Source: Gramella jeungdoensis (lineage in GTDB: Bacteria > Bacteroidota > Bacteroidia > Flavobacteriales > Flavobacteriaceae). Taken from it: DNA of 64,000 nt. Below, piece after piece: positions 52,907 through 61,746 of this stretch. The translations under genes and the position numbers were made by a program. The stretch covers positions 867,300-931,299 of the forward strand of contig NZ_JAMSCK010000001.1 in NCBI RefSeq assembly GCF_023805255.1, in the 5' to 3' direction. The number at the start of each line of letters is the position of its first letter. Position 1 is the stretch's first letter. The notes under the pieces are model-generated. The model worked only from the letters and a program-made list of their open reading frames with translations, did no database searches and was not told the DNA's origin.

Positions 52907-54385
52907 TTATTGGGCTGTTTTATTAATAAGGCTTCCTAAAGAAAGGTTTCTTTCAATCAAATCGAAAAACAGCTTGTTACCATTGTCACCATTGGTAAAT
53001 ATGATGATGCCTTCCATGGTTTTAGGTAAAAACATAATTAAAGTGTTAACACCAATATCTCCTCCGGTATGTAGTAAGGCATATTCATCATTTTTAAGTT
53101 CAGGTAAAAGTTCCCAACCTAAACCAATGACAGTTTGGTTGTCCTTTCCGTTTCCCCGAGTTACCATTCTTTTGTATAATGAATCGCCACTGGTAACTTT
53201 TGCAAGTACATATTCAGCAAACTTTCCATAGTCATAAATTGTGGTTAATAGATTATCTGCAGCGCTTACATTTTTATTTTTGTATTCCTGCTTATAAAGT
53301 TGGCCTTCTGAATCGTGCCACTTTGCAAACTTATCTTCATCTATGGAAGCATTCCATTTAAAAAATGTATTATCCATTCCAAGGGGGGTAAAAAGTAAAG
53401 AGTCAGCCAGGTTTTCAATCGGTTTTTCAAATTTCGTTTCTAACGCTTTCTTTAAATACTCATAACCTTCTCCAGAGTAACCATATCCTTCGCCAGGTTT
53501 GAATTTGAATTTTAACTTCTTGTCTTCATTTTCCCATCGCCAATTAGGGAAACCGCTCTGATGGGTAAGTATATGTCTGGTTGTAAGTAGTTTGCTGTAT
53601 GATAAATTCTTTACATCCGGATCTGTCCAATACAGGTACACCGGCTCATCCAGATCCCAGTTGCCGTTTTCTACCAGTTTTAGAGTAAGCATCGTAACGA
53701 TTGGCTTGGTAAGGGAGGCTACATTAAAAACAGCGTCGATGGGTGCCACCTGCTTATCAAAAAGATTTCCATACATTTCCAGTTTTGTGAGTTTTCCTTT
53801 CTCGAGAAGTGCCAAGCCGAGTGCCGGAACTCTATTTTTAATTAATAGCTGTTGAATGCTACGTTTTTCGTTCGTAGCCTGAACCGATGTCCCTGGCTTT
53901 TGATGATTATAGCTCAGAACATTCTGAAGTATCCAGTTTCCTTCCTTTTTGAGCCAGAGATGGGTAAAATCTGCAATACTGGTAAGATATTCTTTTTTGC
54001 CCTTTCCAACGGCATAAAATTCATGTTTTCCAATTTGAATAGCGCCATAGATTTCTCCATTTTGTTTTAAAGGATAAATTCTATGATTTTCAGAAAGTAA
54101 CTTTCTTACCGGGTGGTAATCAATCGAACAAATATTATTTTTTATACTCTGGATAAATTCTTCGTTTCCGGTGATTACTCCAGAAATATCATGGTAGAAT
54201 TTAAGGCTGTCATCGGTTAGTTTTGAGAGGGCGTAAAAATCACAGTTATTGAATCCCTCCTGGAAGAGTAAGCTATCAGCTTTTAAAATCTTATCCTCCA
54301 ATTCAGAATAAGATTGCGTTTGTGAATAGGAATAATTCAGACCTATAAGGAACAGTAGATAAAAAATTGATTTATAAAATTTCAT
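52907..54385 (-). CDS. Secreted serine hydrolase (class C beta-lactamase-like) with an N-terminal SnoaL-like domain
   Basis: A protein of about 492 residues from ATG 54385, chosen because it begins the signal peptide 'MKFYKSIFYLLFLIGLNY'; the longer frame to 54460 adds 25 non-signal residues. After the signal comes a DUF4440/SnoaL-like domain (about 25-140). A penicillin-binding-protein-like domain follows: nucleophile motif 'SLTK' in 'NVASLTKPIV', 'YSG' in 'GYGYSGEGYEYL' as the Tyr motif, and 'HTGG' near the end. It may be a peptidase or esterase. Substrate unknown. Confidence 0.87.
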   Translation of the reverse strand: MKFYKSIFYLLFLIGLNYSYSQTQSYSELEDKILKADSLLFQEGFNNCDFYALSKLTDDSLKFYHDISGVITGNEEFIQSIKNNICSIDYHPVRKLLSENHRIYPLKQNGEIYGAIQIGKHEFYAVGKGKKEYLTSIADFTHLWLKKEGNWILQNVLSYNHQKPGTSVQATNEKRSIQQLLIKNRVPALGLALLEKGKLTKLEMYGNLFDKQVAPIDAVFNVASLTKPIVTMLTLKLVENGNWDLDEPVYLYWTDPDVKNLSYSKLLTTRHILTHQSGFPNWRWENEDKKLKFKFKPGEGYGYSGEGYEYLKKALETKFEKPIENLADSLLFTPLGMDNTFFKWNASIDEDKFAKWHDSEGQLYKQEYKNKNVSAADNLLTTIYDYGKFAEYVLAKVTSGDSLYKRMVTRGNGKDNQTVIGLGWELLPELKNDEYALLHTGGDIGVNTLIMFLPKTMEGIIIFTNGDNGNKLFFDLIERNLSLGSLINKTAQ

Positions 54386-54485
54386 ATTAATTGAAGAATG
54401 TTTTTGAGGTAGGCAAAATTCTGTTATTTGAGCAATTCTGCCATAAAAAACACCCGCCAAAAAAACGCCAAAAAGATGACAATCC

Positions 54486-55016
54486 TTATATGATGCTGCT
54501 TTTCAGTTTTATATATAACCTGTCCTTATTTTCGATTTCTATTGCATTTCTGAATATTATATACAGGTTTATGAGAATAGAGATTACTAGAAGTATTAAA
54601 GTTAATTGCCTGCTTGTTCCAAACCATCTCACGAAAAAAGGACTAATTCCTACAAATACGATGGTTAGAAGGGTCCACAGAATTTGAATGGAAATTATCT
54701 GTTTGGTAATAGAATTTACCTGTTTCTTCTTTTTCATTATTAGAAGTGGTAAAAGGATGTTAGCCAAGGGGATTATGAACATTAGAGAAGAAAAATTGAT
54801 CCATTTAATAATATTCTTATTCATATTAGGCTTAGGTTCACCCAGAAACTCTTCTTTGGTAATATTCAATGTATTCAGAAGAACCTTCAGGGTATGACCT
54901 TTTGGCTCAGTTCCAGATTCAATGCGCTGAATTGTTCTAATGGATAGCCCTGATTTTTCAGATAATTCTTTTTGGGTAAGATTTAAATTTTCTCTGTAGG
55001 TTAAAAGCTTAGACAT
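54486..55016 (-). CDS. Membrane-linked XRE-family transcriptional regulator
   Basis: A 176-residue protein from ATG 55016, chosen because the helix-turn-helix begins there ('MSKLLTYRENLNLTQKELSE...SIRTIQRIESG'); the frame to 55076 adds 20 residues overlapping the repeat side. Three C-terminal hydrophobic segments follow. The architecture parallels the XRE protein at 49681-50346, so two cassette units carry the same regulator type. Targets unknown. Confidence 0.83.
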   Translation of the reverse strand: MSKLLTYRENLNLTQKELSEKSGLSIRTIQRIESGTEPKGHTLKVLLNTLNITKEEFLGEPKPNMNKNIIKWINFSSLMFIIPLANILLPLLIMKKKKQVNSITKQIISIQILWTLLTIVFVGISPFFVRWFGTSRQLTLILLVISILINLYIIFRNAIEIENKDRLYIKLKSSII

Positions 55017-55070
55017 GACTGGGTTAATAAAAAAAGAAATTTTGATATTTAAGCATTTGACAATAATTGA

Positions 55071-55213
55071 GCACAACGGTTATCGCAAGTTTCAGGAGTA
55101 TGGGATGCGGTCCCGATAGCTATCGGGATGTTGGATTAACTTTTTTTCCTGGTTTCTAAAATTACACTTTTTCTACAATACTTGTAATTTGAGAAGATTC
55201 GCTGCTGTTAGTA
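55071..55213. repeat. attC-like intergenic repeat, copy g
   Basis: Starts GCACAACGGTTATCGCAAG, centre GGTCCCGATAGCTATCGGG, right half of subtype 2 (TTTCTAAAATTACACTT) ending TTCGCTGCTGTTAGTA. It shares left-half details (TTTCAGGAGTATGGGATGCGG) with copy f. Confidence 0.8.
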
Positions 55214-55220
55214 TTTTTTA

Positions 55221-56288
55221 TTATTTGTTGTAATTATCTAAAAACTGTTTTATGATAGGAATTGTTATTCCAGGTTGTTCACCTGTGGTACTATGCCCGG
55301 CGTTTTTAATTATTTCCAAGTGTTTATTTTCGCTATATTCTTTATTTAATGCCTTGTACATTAACTTTGCTTGATTAATTCCAACTGAATAATCCTTCTC
55401 TCCCTGGATAACGAGAACGGGAATTTTGATATCTGAAATTTTATCCAGTATATTAAGGTTATTATAAGAAGATTGATTTCTAAATGCTTTATTTACATAT
55501 TCCCCTTTAGGAAAAAAACTAAGCAAAGTTTCCATATCTATATTGCAATCTTCTAGCACTTCTTTGCTTGGAGGTCCATTTTGAGGCTTGACACGGTAAG
55601 GATTAAAATTTAGTAATTCAGGAAATGTATGCTTGATTAAATTCATGTCATTAAAAAAATGGTCAAAATCACTTTTTTCTATTCTCTCTAATTCTTTAAT
55701 AATGTGCTTGTATTTTTTTATTTGATCTGGATCGGTAGTGGCTTTTAAAAGCTTATTGGTGAGTACTCTTTCTTTTTGAATAAGGTTATAATAAGCATAG
55801 GGAGCATTAGCAACTCCTCCATTGGTTATCATTGTCGAAACTTTAGATTGGTCTTTTAAAAGATATAAAAGTCCATAAGTACCTCCCCAGGATTCTCCCA
55901 TTAAGTTTACCTTTTCTTTTCCATACTTTTTGGATAGGACAACGATAACTTTCTCGAGATCTTTAATATAATTCTCGATATTTAATCTATACGTATCAGT
56001 TTCCTTCTTGGATTGACCACATCCTCTTTGATCGAAATAGGCTATTAAATAATCTTGTTCTAAGTTGTTTTTATATAATTCATGTTCTAATGTTGAAAAT
56101 CCTCCTGGGCCACCGTGCAGATATATGATTAAAGGTTTGTTTAAATTTCCGCTCACTCGAACGAAAAGTTCTGATTCTTGAACGGGTATATAAAATGATT
56201 CGTCAATATTTTCGGTTGTTTTTGCAACTGTCGGATTGATTATTAGAAATTGTAGAAAGAAGAAGGTGAGGAATTTTAAATTTTTCAT
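55221..56288 (-). CDS. Secreted alpha/beta hydrolase, proline-iminopeptidase-like
   Basis: A 355-residue protein with a signal peptide (about 1-22). The alpha/beta-hydrolase core has the oxyanion motif 'HGGPGGFSTLE', 'DQRGCGQS', the nucleophile elbow 'GESWGG' and a late 'GAGHS'-like histidine segment ('IKNAGHSTTGEQPG'). These features match the prolyl-iminopeptidase (S33) branch. An acidic residue in 'VIQGEKDYSVG' completes the triad. It is exported, so it may act on peptides or esters in the periplasm. It is the only gene between copies g and h. Confidence 0.87.
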   Translation of the reverse strand: MKNLKFLTFFFLQFLIINPTVAKTTENIDESFYIPVQESELFVRVSGNLNKPLIIYLHGGPGGFSTLEHELYKNNLEQDYLIAYFDQRGCGQSKKETDTYRLNIENYIKDLEKVIVVLSKKYGKEKVNLMGESWGGTYGLLYLLKDQSKVSTMITNGGVANAPYAYYNLIQKERVLTNKLLKATTDPDQIKKYKHIIKELERIEKSDFDHFFNDMNLIKHTFPELLNFNPYRVKPQNGPPSKEVLEDCNIDMETLLSFFPKGEYVNKAFRNQSSYNNLNILDKISDIKIPVLVIQGEKDYSVGINQAKLMYKALNKEYSENKHLEIIKNAGHSTTGEQPGITIPIIKQFLDNYNK

Positions 56289-56386
56289 AATGATCTATAA
56301 GGTTTGTTTACTTAAAGACGTTTCAAAAAATTAGGTGTTGCACTCCATTAAAACTATATTCAGAAGAAGGAGTAAGGGAAAAATTG

Positions 56387-56555
56387 CTCACAAAGGTTTA
56401 GCATAACACAAGTTGGCGGAGTAGGGGACGCGGTCCCGACAGCCATCGGGATGTCGGCTTACACCAGTTTTGTTGCTCAAAATAAACTTTTTCTTACTAA
56501 GGGTACTAAGGGTACTAAGGGTACCGTCTTTCTGAATTATGCATTGTTGGCAATA
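56387..56555. repeat. attC-like intergenic repeat, copy h, with a tandem 9-mer
   Basis: The left half TAGCATAACACAAGTTGG then GGACGCGGTCCCGACAGCCATCGGG is typical; then the sequence departs. Three copies of TACTAAGGG (56495-56521) and a final GCATTGTTGGCAATAG follow. The end GTTGGCAATA pairs with TATTGCCCA at the start of copy i, so the true unit boundary seems to be 56546. Confidence 0.7.
56495..56521. repeat. Three tandem copies of TACTAAGGG
   Basis: A 9-bp unit repeated three times without mismatch inside repeat copy h. It is non-coding and could have arisen by slippage. Confidence 0.85.
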
Positions 56556-56556
56556 G

Positions 56557-57729
56557 TTATATTTTTTCTACCTCTCCATCTGCCATTACTCTAAAATATT
56601 CGTTATTTGATATTAGTAAACCTTCAGAATCATAATTTGGCCAGTTCTTATGATAATCATTAGGATGCTTTACGTCGATGCCATATACTTTACCCTCATA
56701 GAACCTTTTAACTTTAAATTGCAAGGTGTGTCCAACTACTACAGCTTTCGCATTGAACTTTTTTAAAGGTCGTTCAATTTCTTCCTGGCTAAGGTCTTCT
56801 TTAAAATATCCTCTGTACCAGCTTATACCTGTTTTTGATGAAATTAATAGCTCCTTTTCATCTTTATCAACTTTTGGGTAAGGAGCCTCGTAATATGTGG
56901 ATCTTAAATGATTATTTATTCGAGGAATAGACATGTCTAGATCGGCAATTTCGGGATGGAGTCCGCCATGTACGAAAATATTACCGTTTATAGACTCGAT
57001 TACATTTTTACTGGATAACCATTTTCCTAAAACTGAATTTTTGCTGTAAAGTTCAGACTGAGTTTTTCCGATCATAGAAGCAACGAAGGTGTATTTTAGG
57101 GAAGCTGCCTGGTGATCACCATACATGTTTTTTAATTCATGATTGCCTAATATAAAGTGAACTTTACCTCCCTGGCTTTTTGCTTCCTGTTCTAATTTGA
57201 AAATAAACCACAATACTTGTGTTGTAGAAAAGCCTCTGTCTACAAAATCTCCTAAAAGAACAAGATGATTTTTTCCAAAGGTCCAATTCATGTTTTTATC
57301 GATTACTTTATTTTCAATTAGAAAGTCTCTAAATGTTTTAAATCCGCTTTCTATATCTGAAATAGCTAAAATCTTATTGTTGTCTTTGTAAATACTTTCT
57401 GGAGATTCAAAATCTGTGCTAATTGAAAAACTGAAATTTGTAGAGTCTAATGGAAAATAGACTGTCGCAGGGATTGGTTTTTTTACAGAATATTCTTTTT
57501 CATCCAGATAGAATCCGTCCTCTTTATTCCCTCTAATATATTTGACATTAACAATGCTATCATTCTTAAAGAATGCATATGGCCCATCTCCATCAAAGTT
57601 AAGACTTGCCTGATCGTGGCCGTAACTTAATTGAGCACCTTCAGATATTCCTATGGGTATTAAAATTAATAGCAGAACTATAATAGTAAGTCCTAAATGT
57701 TTGAAGTACCTAAAAATTTTTGTTTTCAT
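56557..57729 (-). CDS. Exported metallophosphoesterase
   Basis: A 390-residue calcineurin-like phosphoesterase with an N-terminal signal anchor ('LGLTIIVLLLILIPIGI'). The core carries 'ISDIESGFKTFRDFL', 'LVLLGDFVDRGFSTTQVL', 'FILGNHELKNMYGDH' and 'AVVVGHTLQ', the usual metal-ligand order (although the first D-x-H is D-I-E). It resembles Shewanella-type PPP-family protein phosphatases. The substrate may be a phosphoprotein or nucleotide in the periplasm. It is the first gene of a three-gene unit with the LytS/LytR pair divergent from it. Confidence 0.87.
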   Translation of the reverse strand: MKTKIFRYFKHLGLTIIVLLLILIPIGISEGAQLSYGHDQASLNFDGDGPYAFFKNDSIVNVKYIRGNKEDGFYLDEKEYSVKKPIPATVYFPLDSTNFSFSISTDFESPESIYKDNNKILAISDIESGFKTFRDFLIENKVIDKNMNWTFGKNHLVLLGDFVDRGFSTTQVLWFIFKLEQEAKSQGGKVHFILGNHELKNMYGDHQAASLKYTFVASMIGKTQSELYSKNSVLGKWLSSKNVIESINGNIFVHGGLHPEIADLDMSIPRINNHLRSTYYEAPYPKVDKDEKELLISSKTGISWYRGYFKEDLSQEEIERPLKKFNAKAVVVGHTLQFKVKRFYEGKVYGIDVKHPNDYHKNWPNYDSEGLLISNNEYFRVMADGEVEKI

Positions 57730-57944
57730 TTTGGTTTGAATTCATTAAACATTTTCTGAAGACAAATTTGATCTTCAGGTTCCAATTACTGAAAAAATTG
57801 TGCTCAGCATTAATTATGCATGGTTGAAAGGACTTTTTTATATCTCAAATCCAATTTATCCCTGTTAAAGATTATTTCATATTAGCCTTAAATGATTTCA
57901 TCACTATTTTGCCATGGCTATTCATAATCTGATTATTTTGCAGT

Positions 57945-58763
57945 ATGATTTCTACTTATACAAATGATCGTTGGGTTATTATTAAATTTCTAATATTCCT
58001 ATCTATAATAATCCCGATAAGTATTGTTACTTATCAAATCATATTTCTAGGGAAAAATTCAGTAATGTTTCTTGAAGGTTATCCAACCGCATTTAGCTTT
58101 GGGATACTTATATATTACGCTATCATTCTTTTATTAGGAGTTGCCTGGCTTGTTATTCAATTAAAGTCTTTGGTTGTTCTAAAAAATGAAAGTAAGAGGA
58201 ATGAGCTGTTACATTTGCAGAATCAGGTAAATCCACACTTCTTTTTTAATATGTTGAATAATCTTTATGGAGTAGTTGGTAAGGATGTGGAAAAAGCCAA
58301 GAGTCTTATCCTGAAATTATCTGAGCTTATGCGCTATAGTATTTATGAAGGCGATAAGGATCAGGCTAAACTATGTGAGGAAATAATGTACCTGGAAAAT
58401 TTCATAGAACTTAATCGAATTAGATACCATAAAAATGTTGATGTTCGATTTGATTTAAATATAGAAAACGAAGAATTGAGAGTGATGCCTTTAATGTTTA
58501 TTGTTCTTGTAGAAAATGCTTTTAAACATGGGGTAGAGAATCTAAGGGAAAATCCATTTGTTCATATTAAACTAAGTTCCTTCAAAGGTGTAATTGATTT
58601 TGAAATCTGTAACAACTTTGATAAAACTGTATATCAGGATAATCATGGAATAGGTATTAAGAATTTAAAACGTCGACTGGAAATAGCGTATCCTAAAAAA
58701 CATATGTTAAAAATCTATCAGGACGAATCGATTTTCAGAGCAATTTTACAGATTGAAAAATGA
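57945..58763 (+). CDS. LytS-type sensor histidine kinase
   Basis: A 272-residue His-kinase-family (PF06580-type) protein. Two N-terminal transmembrane helices ('IIKFLIFLSIIIPISIVTY' and 'FGILIYYAIILLLGVAWLVI') are followed by the phosphoacceptor motif 'NQVNPHFFFNMLNNLY' with His98, and a HATPase domain with 'VENAFKHGVEN' and 'GIGIKNLKRRLEI'. It overlaps its LytTR partner by 4 bp (ATGA). It lies in the cassette-like array on the plus strand, opposite to most neighbours. Signal unknown. Confidence 0.93.
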   Translation: MISTYTNDRWVIIKFLIFLSIIIPISIVTYQIIFLGKNSVMFLEGYPTAFSFGILIYYAIILLLGVAWLVIQLKSLVVLKNESKRNELLHLQNQVNPHFFFNMLNNLYGVVGKDVEKAKSLILKLSELMRYSIYEGDKDQAKLCEEIMYLENFIELNRIRYHKNVDVRFDLNIENEELRVMPLMFIVLVENAFKHGVENLRENPFVHIKLSSFKGVIDFEICNNFDKTVYQDNHGIGIKNLKRRLEIAYPKKHMLKIYQDESIFRAILQIEK

Positions 58764-59458
58764 CCAGTTATTTAATTATTGATGATGAGCATATGGCTCA
58801 TGAAGTAATAAAGGATTATTGTGATTTAATTCCAGGAATGAAACTTGCAAAGCAGTGTTATGATGCGTTAGAGGCCTTGGAATATCTTAGAATTAATCGA
58901 GTAGATTTAATATTTCTAGATCTCAATATGCCTAAACTAAAAGGTTTTGACTTTGTGAGAACCTTATCAAAAAAACCAAAGGTTATTGTGACTACGGCAT
59001 ATCAGGAATTTGCTTTAGAAGGATATGAATTGGAGATTGCAGATTATCTATTGAAGCCTTTTAGTTTTGAGCGATTTTTGAAAGCAGTAAACAAGGCCCT
59101 TGTTTTAGATAAAAAGGATTCTTCTACCATTTTTACCAGGGACAATCTGGATACGGAATCCATTTTTGTTTATTCAGATAAAAAATATGTTCAGGTTAAG
59201 CTTGATGAAATCATTTACATAGAAGCTGCCGGAAATTATTCTAAGATTGTTTTCGAACAGAATCAGATACTGGTTCGAACTAAGATTTCAGATTTAATGG
59301 ATAAAGTAGCTGAAAAGTTTATTCGTGTTCATAAATCATTTATTGTCTCAAAAAAACATATCAGAATTATAGAAGGAAATAGGATCCTGGTGAATGAGAA
59401 CTATATTCCAATCGGTAATTATTATAAGTCTCAGGTAAATAAACTTTTGAACGATTAA
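58760..59458 (+). CDS. LytTR-family response regulator
   Basis: A 232-residue regulator: receiver domain with phosphoacceptor Asp54 in 'LIFLDLNMP' and the 'VTTAYQEFALEGYEL...DYLLKPFSF' segment, then a LytTR DNA-binding domain ('FVYSDKKYVQVKLDEIIYIEAAGNY', 'VRTKISDLMDK', 'FIRVHKSFIV'). It is translationally coupled to the sensor kinase. It is followed within 12 bp by repeat copy i. Target genes unknown. Confidence 0.94.
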   Translation: MTSYLIIDDEHMAHEVIKDYCDLIPGMKLAKQCYDALEALEYLRINRVDLIFLDLNMPKLKGFDFVRTLSKKPKVIVTTAYQEFALEGYELEIADYLLKPFSFERFLKAVNKALVLDKKDSSTIFTRDNLDTESIFVYSDKKYVQVKLDEIIYIEAAGNYSKIVFEQNQILVRTKISDLMDKVAEKFIRVHKSFIVSKKHIRIIEGNRILVNENYIPIGNYYKSQVNKLLND

Positions 59459-59470
59459 TCCTTAATATAA

Positions 59471-59625
59471 TTATTGCCCAGGGTTTCGATTAAGGCAGTG
59501 TGCGGAAATTAGTACGCGGTCCCGACGCTTCGGGAGTCGGCTTGTTGTTTTTGTGTTTGGAGTTCTAAGTTGTTCTTTTTCCTGATATACCGCATATTGA
59601 CCGTGTTAATCGCTGTTAGGCAGTG
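59471..59625. repeat. attC-like intergenic repeat, copy i
   Basis: Left TATTGCCCAGGGTTTCGATTAAGGC; centre GGTCCCGACGCTTCGGGAGTCGG (hairpin); right half GTTCTTTTTCCTGATATACCG then GTGTTAATCGCTGTTAGGCAGTG. The right end abuts the next gene's stop. The left end complements the start of its unit after copy h. Confidence 0.85.
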
Positions 59626-60144
59626 TTAAGTACCAGAATAATACTCATTTAGACACGTGAGTTTGGTTATATCTTTAATTTCTTCAATCATTTTAGATTC
59701 TGAGTTGGCTTTCCAGGCCTTTAGAATTTCTTGAATTGTATCTTTTTCTGTTCTCCTCAAAATTGCAATTATTTCTTCTGGAAGTGTATTTTCCATTTCA
59801 CAATATCCAACTGAAATATATGTATTACTGTTTAGCCCCTTAATTTTAAGCGTATCGATAATTGAATAATGTTCCTCGTAATTTTCGTCTAAAGCTATCT
59901 TATTAAATAAGAGAATATTTTCATCTTTTCTTTGAATGTGGGTAATTCTATGAGTTGAATCAAAGCCATTTTTCGCATATGAAGTATCCGTAATTTTATC
60001 ATATTCTTCAAAAACCGACAAATCTTTAAAATCCGAAAATGATTTTTCAAATAAATCAGTCTTGTTATTTGAAAGTGATTTTTTCTTGTTTTCACAGCCT
60101 GCTATTAGAAGTGATAAAATCAGTATTGTAATTAGTTGTCTCAT
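59626..60144 (-). CDS. Lipoprotein of unknown function
   Basis: A 172-residue lipoprotein (lipobox LIAGC, Cys17). The body is acidic and beta-rich, with 'SFSDFKDLSVFEEYDKITDTSYAKNGFD' and a C-terminal helical stretch ending 'TCLNEYYSGT'. Two further Cys (in 'GYCEMEN' and near the end) could form a disulfide. No domain was recognised. It is a single-gene unit between copies i and j, with its stop directly at the repeat end. Confidence 0.75.
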   Translation of the reverse strand: MRQLITILILSLLIAGCENKKKSLSNNKTDLFEKSFSDFKDLSVFEEYDKITDTSYAKNGFDSTHRITHIQRKDENILLFNKIALDENYEEHYSIIDTLKIKGLNSNTYISVGYCEMENTLPEEIIAILRRTEKDTIQEILKAWKANSESKMIEEIKDITKLTCLNEYYSGT

Positions 60145-60152
60145 AATTTAAT

Positions 60153-60290
60153 GCTGCACAACGGTTTGTAGTTATCACAAGTTGCGGGAGTAGGGACGCG
60201 TACTTGCCGCTAACGTTTTTATTTATTAGAACCTAATTTACCTATTTTTTGTGAAACCCGGAATTTGAGATGAACCGCTGTTGGCGGTAG
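60153..60290. repeat. attC-like intergenic repeat, copy j
   Basis: Starts CTGCACAACGGTTTGTAG and ends GAACCGCTGTTGGCGGTAG. It lacks the GACGCTTCGGGAGTC core and carries ACTTGCCGCTAACG instead. The last ten bases GTTGGCGGTA are the exact complement of TACCGCCAAC at the start of copy k. Confidence 0.85.
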
Positions 60291-60291
60291 T

Positions 60292-61563
60292 TTATTCCAA
60301 TATCATTCCCTGCTTAACTTTGAGAACTATTGAGTTATTAATTTCTCTGATATCATCTAATGGGTTCGAGTCCAAGACTAAAAAATTTGCCTCGTAACCC
60401 TCTTTTAAATGACCGATTTTCCTATTTGGGAATATGGTCATGGATGAATTTTCGCACCACATTTTAAGCAGTTCAAGATTGCTGAAGATTCCTAAATCAT
60501 ACAGAAACTGAAATTCTCCAACTGAATTGTCATTATACATATCTGAACCAATGGCAATCTTTACTTCTGCTTCTTTAAGCAATTTCAAGTTTGCACTTAT
60601 ATTATTTAACAATTCATTATAGTTAGGGTCTTCTCGTTTTTTTGTAACCAATGAAGTTGTAGTTGTCACAATAATGCCCCTTTCTTTGGCTAAAATTGCA
60701 TCTTTTAGAGATATTGAATTACCATTATCAATTTCTGGAAGGTGAGCAATTTCATCCACACCAGCTTTAACTGCAATATGAAAATCGTAAGCAGTTTCAA
60801 CATGTGCACTAACGCGAAGATTGTTTTGATGTGCTTTTTTGACGATTTCTGGTACTAATTCAGGATTCAGTCCTTTATTCCCAAAATAGGTAGTGTCGTT
60901 TTTTCGCTTCTCATATTCCTCTGAAAAAAGAAGCATTATTTTTATGAAGTCCGGTTCAAAAGATAAGACCTGACTCCACTTTTTTTCTAAATCCTCAATG
61001 TCATCAATAATGAAATAGCCATGTGATTCAATTTCTTCCAAGGTGTTAAAGAGGCCTTCAAATCGGCCATATTCGAGAAACCTTTTGCGTAAAGCTACTG
61101 GATGACCACCAGTCGCTGTAAGAGGGGCATGGGCTAAACTGACATCAATGCGATCTGGCTTGTTATAATTATGCATTAGAGGGTCAATCCTCTTTTTTAT
61201 TGATGATAGGAGTTTTACATAAAACACTCCATTATCCAAGTAAGAATCAATTCGCTCTTTTAACTTGTAATCACTTTCCAAGTTATGATTATGTGCTTCG
61301 GCAAAAGGTGGAACAACATACATGCCCTTAAGGTCTATGATCGTGTCATTTACTGCATTTTCATTATTAAAGCTTAAAATTCCTTTGCTAACCCAAGCAG
61401 TCTTATTTTCAAAAGTATTTCCATTAAACCAATAGCCATTTACTAATTTTATGGATAAGCTATTTGGGTTCTCAAATTCCGCTTTTGTGATTTTATTTTT
61501 TTTTGAATAACATGAAGTCAGAATGAACAACACTGCCAACATGTAATAAATTCTATTTCTCAT
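60292..61563 (-). CDS. Amidohydrolase-family lipoprotein
   Basis: A 423-residue lipoprotein (lipobox LTSC). It has the amidohydrolase TIM barrel of the imidazolonepropionase/prolidase-like type: metal motif 'AEAHNHNLESD' (H-x-H variant), 'RVSAHVETAYDFHIAVKAGVDEIAHLP' with two His, 'IAIGSDMYND' with Asp, then a composite beta-sandwich end 'ANFLVLDSNPLDDI'. It probably acts outside the cytoplasm on an amide or similar bond. It is the only gene in the unit with perfectly complementary ends. Confidence 0.85.
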   Translation of the reverse strand: MRNRIYYMLAVLFILTSCYSKKNKITKAEFENPNSLSIKLVNGYWFNGNTFENKTAWVSKGILSFNNENAVNDTIIDLKGMYVVPPFAEAHNHNLESDYKLKERIDSYLDNGVFYVKLLSSIKKRIDPLMHNYNKPDRIDVSLAHAPLTATGGHPVALRKRFLEYGRFEGLFNTLEEIESHGYFIIDDIEDLEKKWSQVLSFEPDFIKIMLLFSEEYEKRKNDTTYFGNKGLNPELVPEIVKKAHQNNLRVSAHVETAYDFHIAVKAGVDEIAHLPEIDNGNSISLKDAILAKERGIIVTTTTSLVTKKREDPNYNELLNNISANLKLLKEAEVKIAIGSDMYNDNSVGEFQFLYDLGIFSNLELLKMWCENSSMTIFPNRKIGHLKEGYEANFLVLDSNPLDDIREINNSIVLKVKQGMILE

Positions 61564-61591
61564 TATTAATGTTTTATTTGAAGTTCATAAT

Positions 61592-61746
61592 TACCGCCAA
61601 CGGTTGCGATTAACGCCAGTGTGCTGAATTTAGCAAGCGGTCCCGACGCTTCGGGAGTCGGCTTGTTATTTTGTTGTTTTAAGTTCTAAGTTATTCTTTT
61701 TCCTGGAATACCGCATATTGGCCTCGTTAATCGCTGTTGTTGCCAG
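61592..61746. repeat. attC-like intergenic repeat, copy k
   Basis: The clearest copy. The left arm CAAC-GGTT-GCGATTAACG and the right arm CGTTAATCGC-T-GTTG are complementary except for an unequal spacer (GGTT versus T). A second paired segment (CCAGTGTGC versus GCATATTGG) lies inside, and the centre GGTCCCGACGCTTCGGGAGTCGG folds on itself. The stop of the next gene lies within the right arm. Confidence 0.9.
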
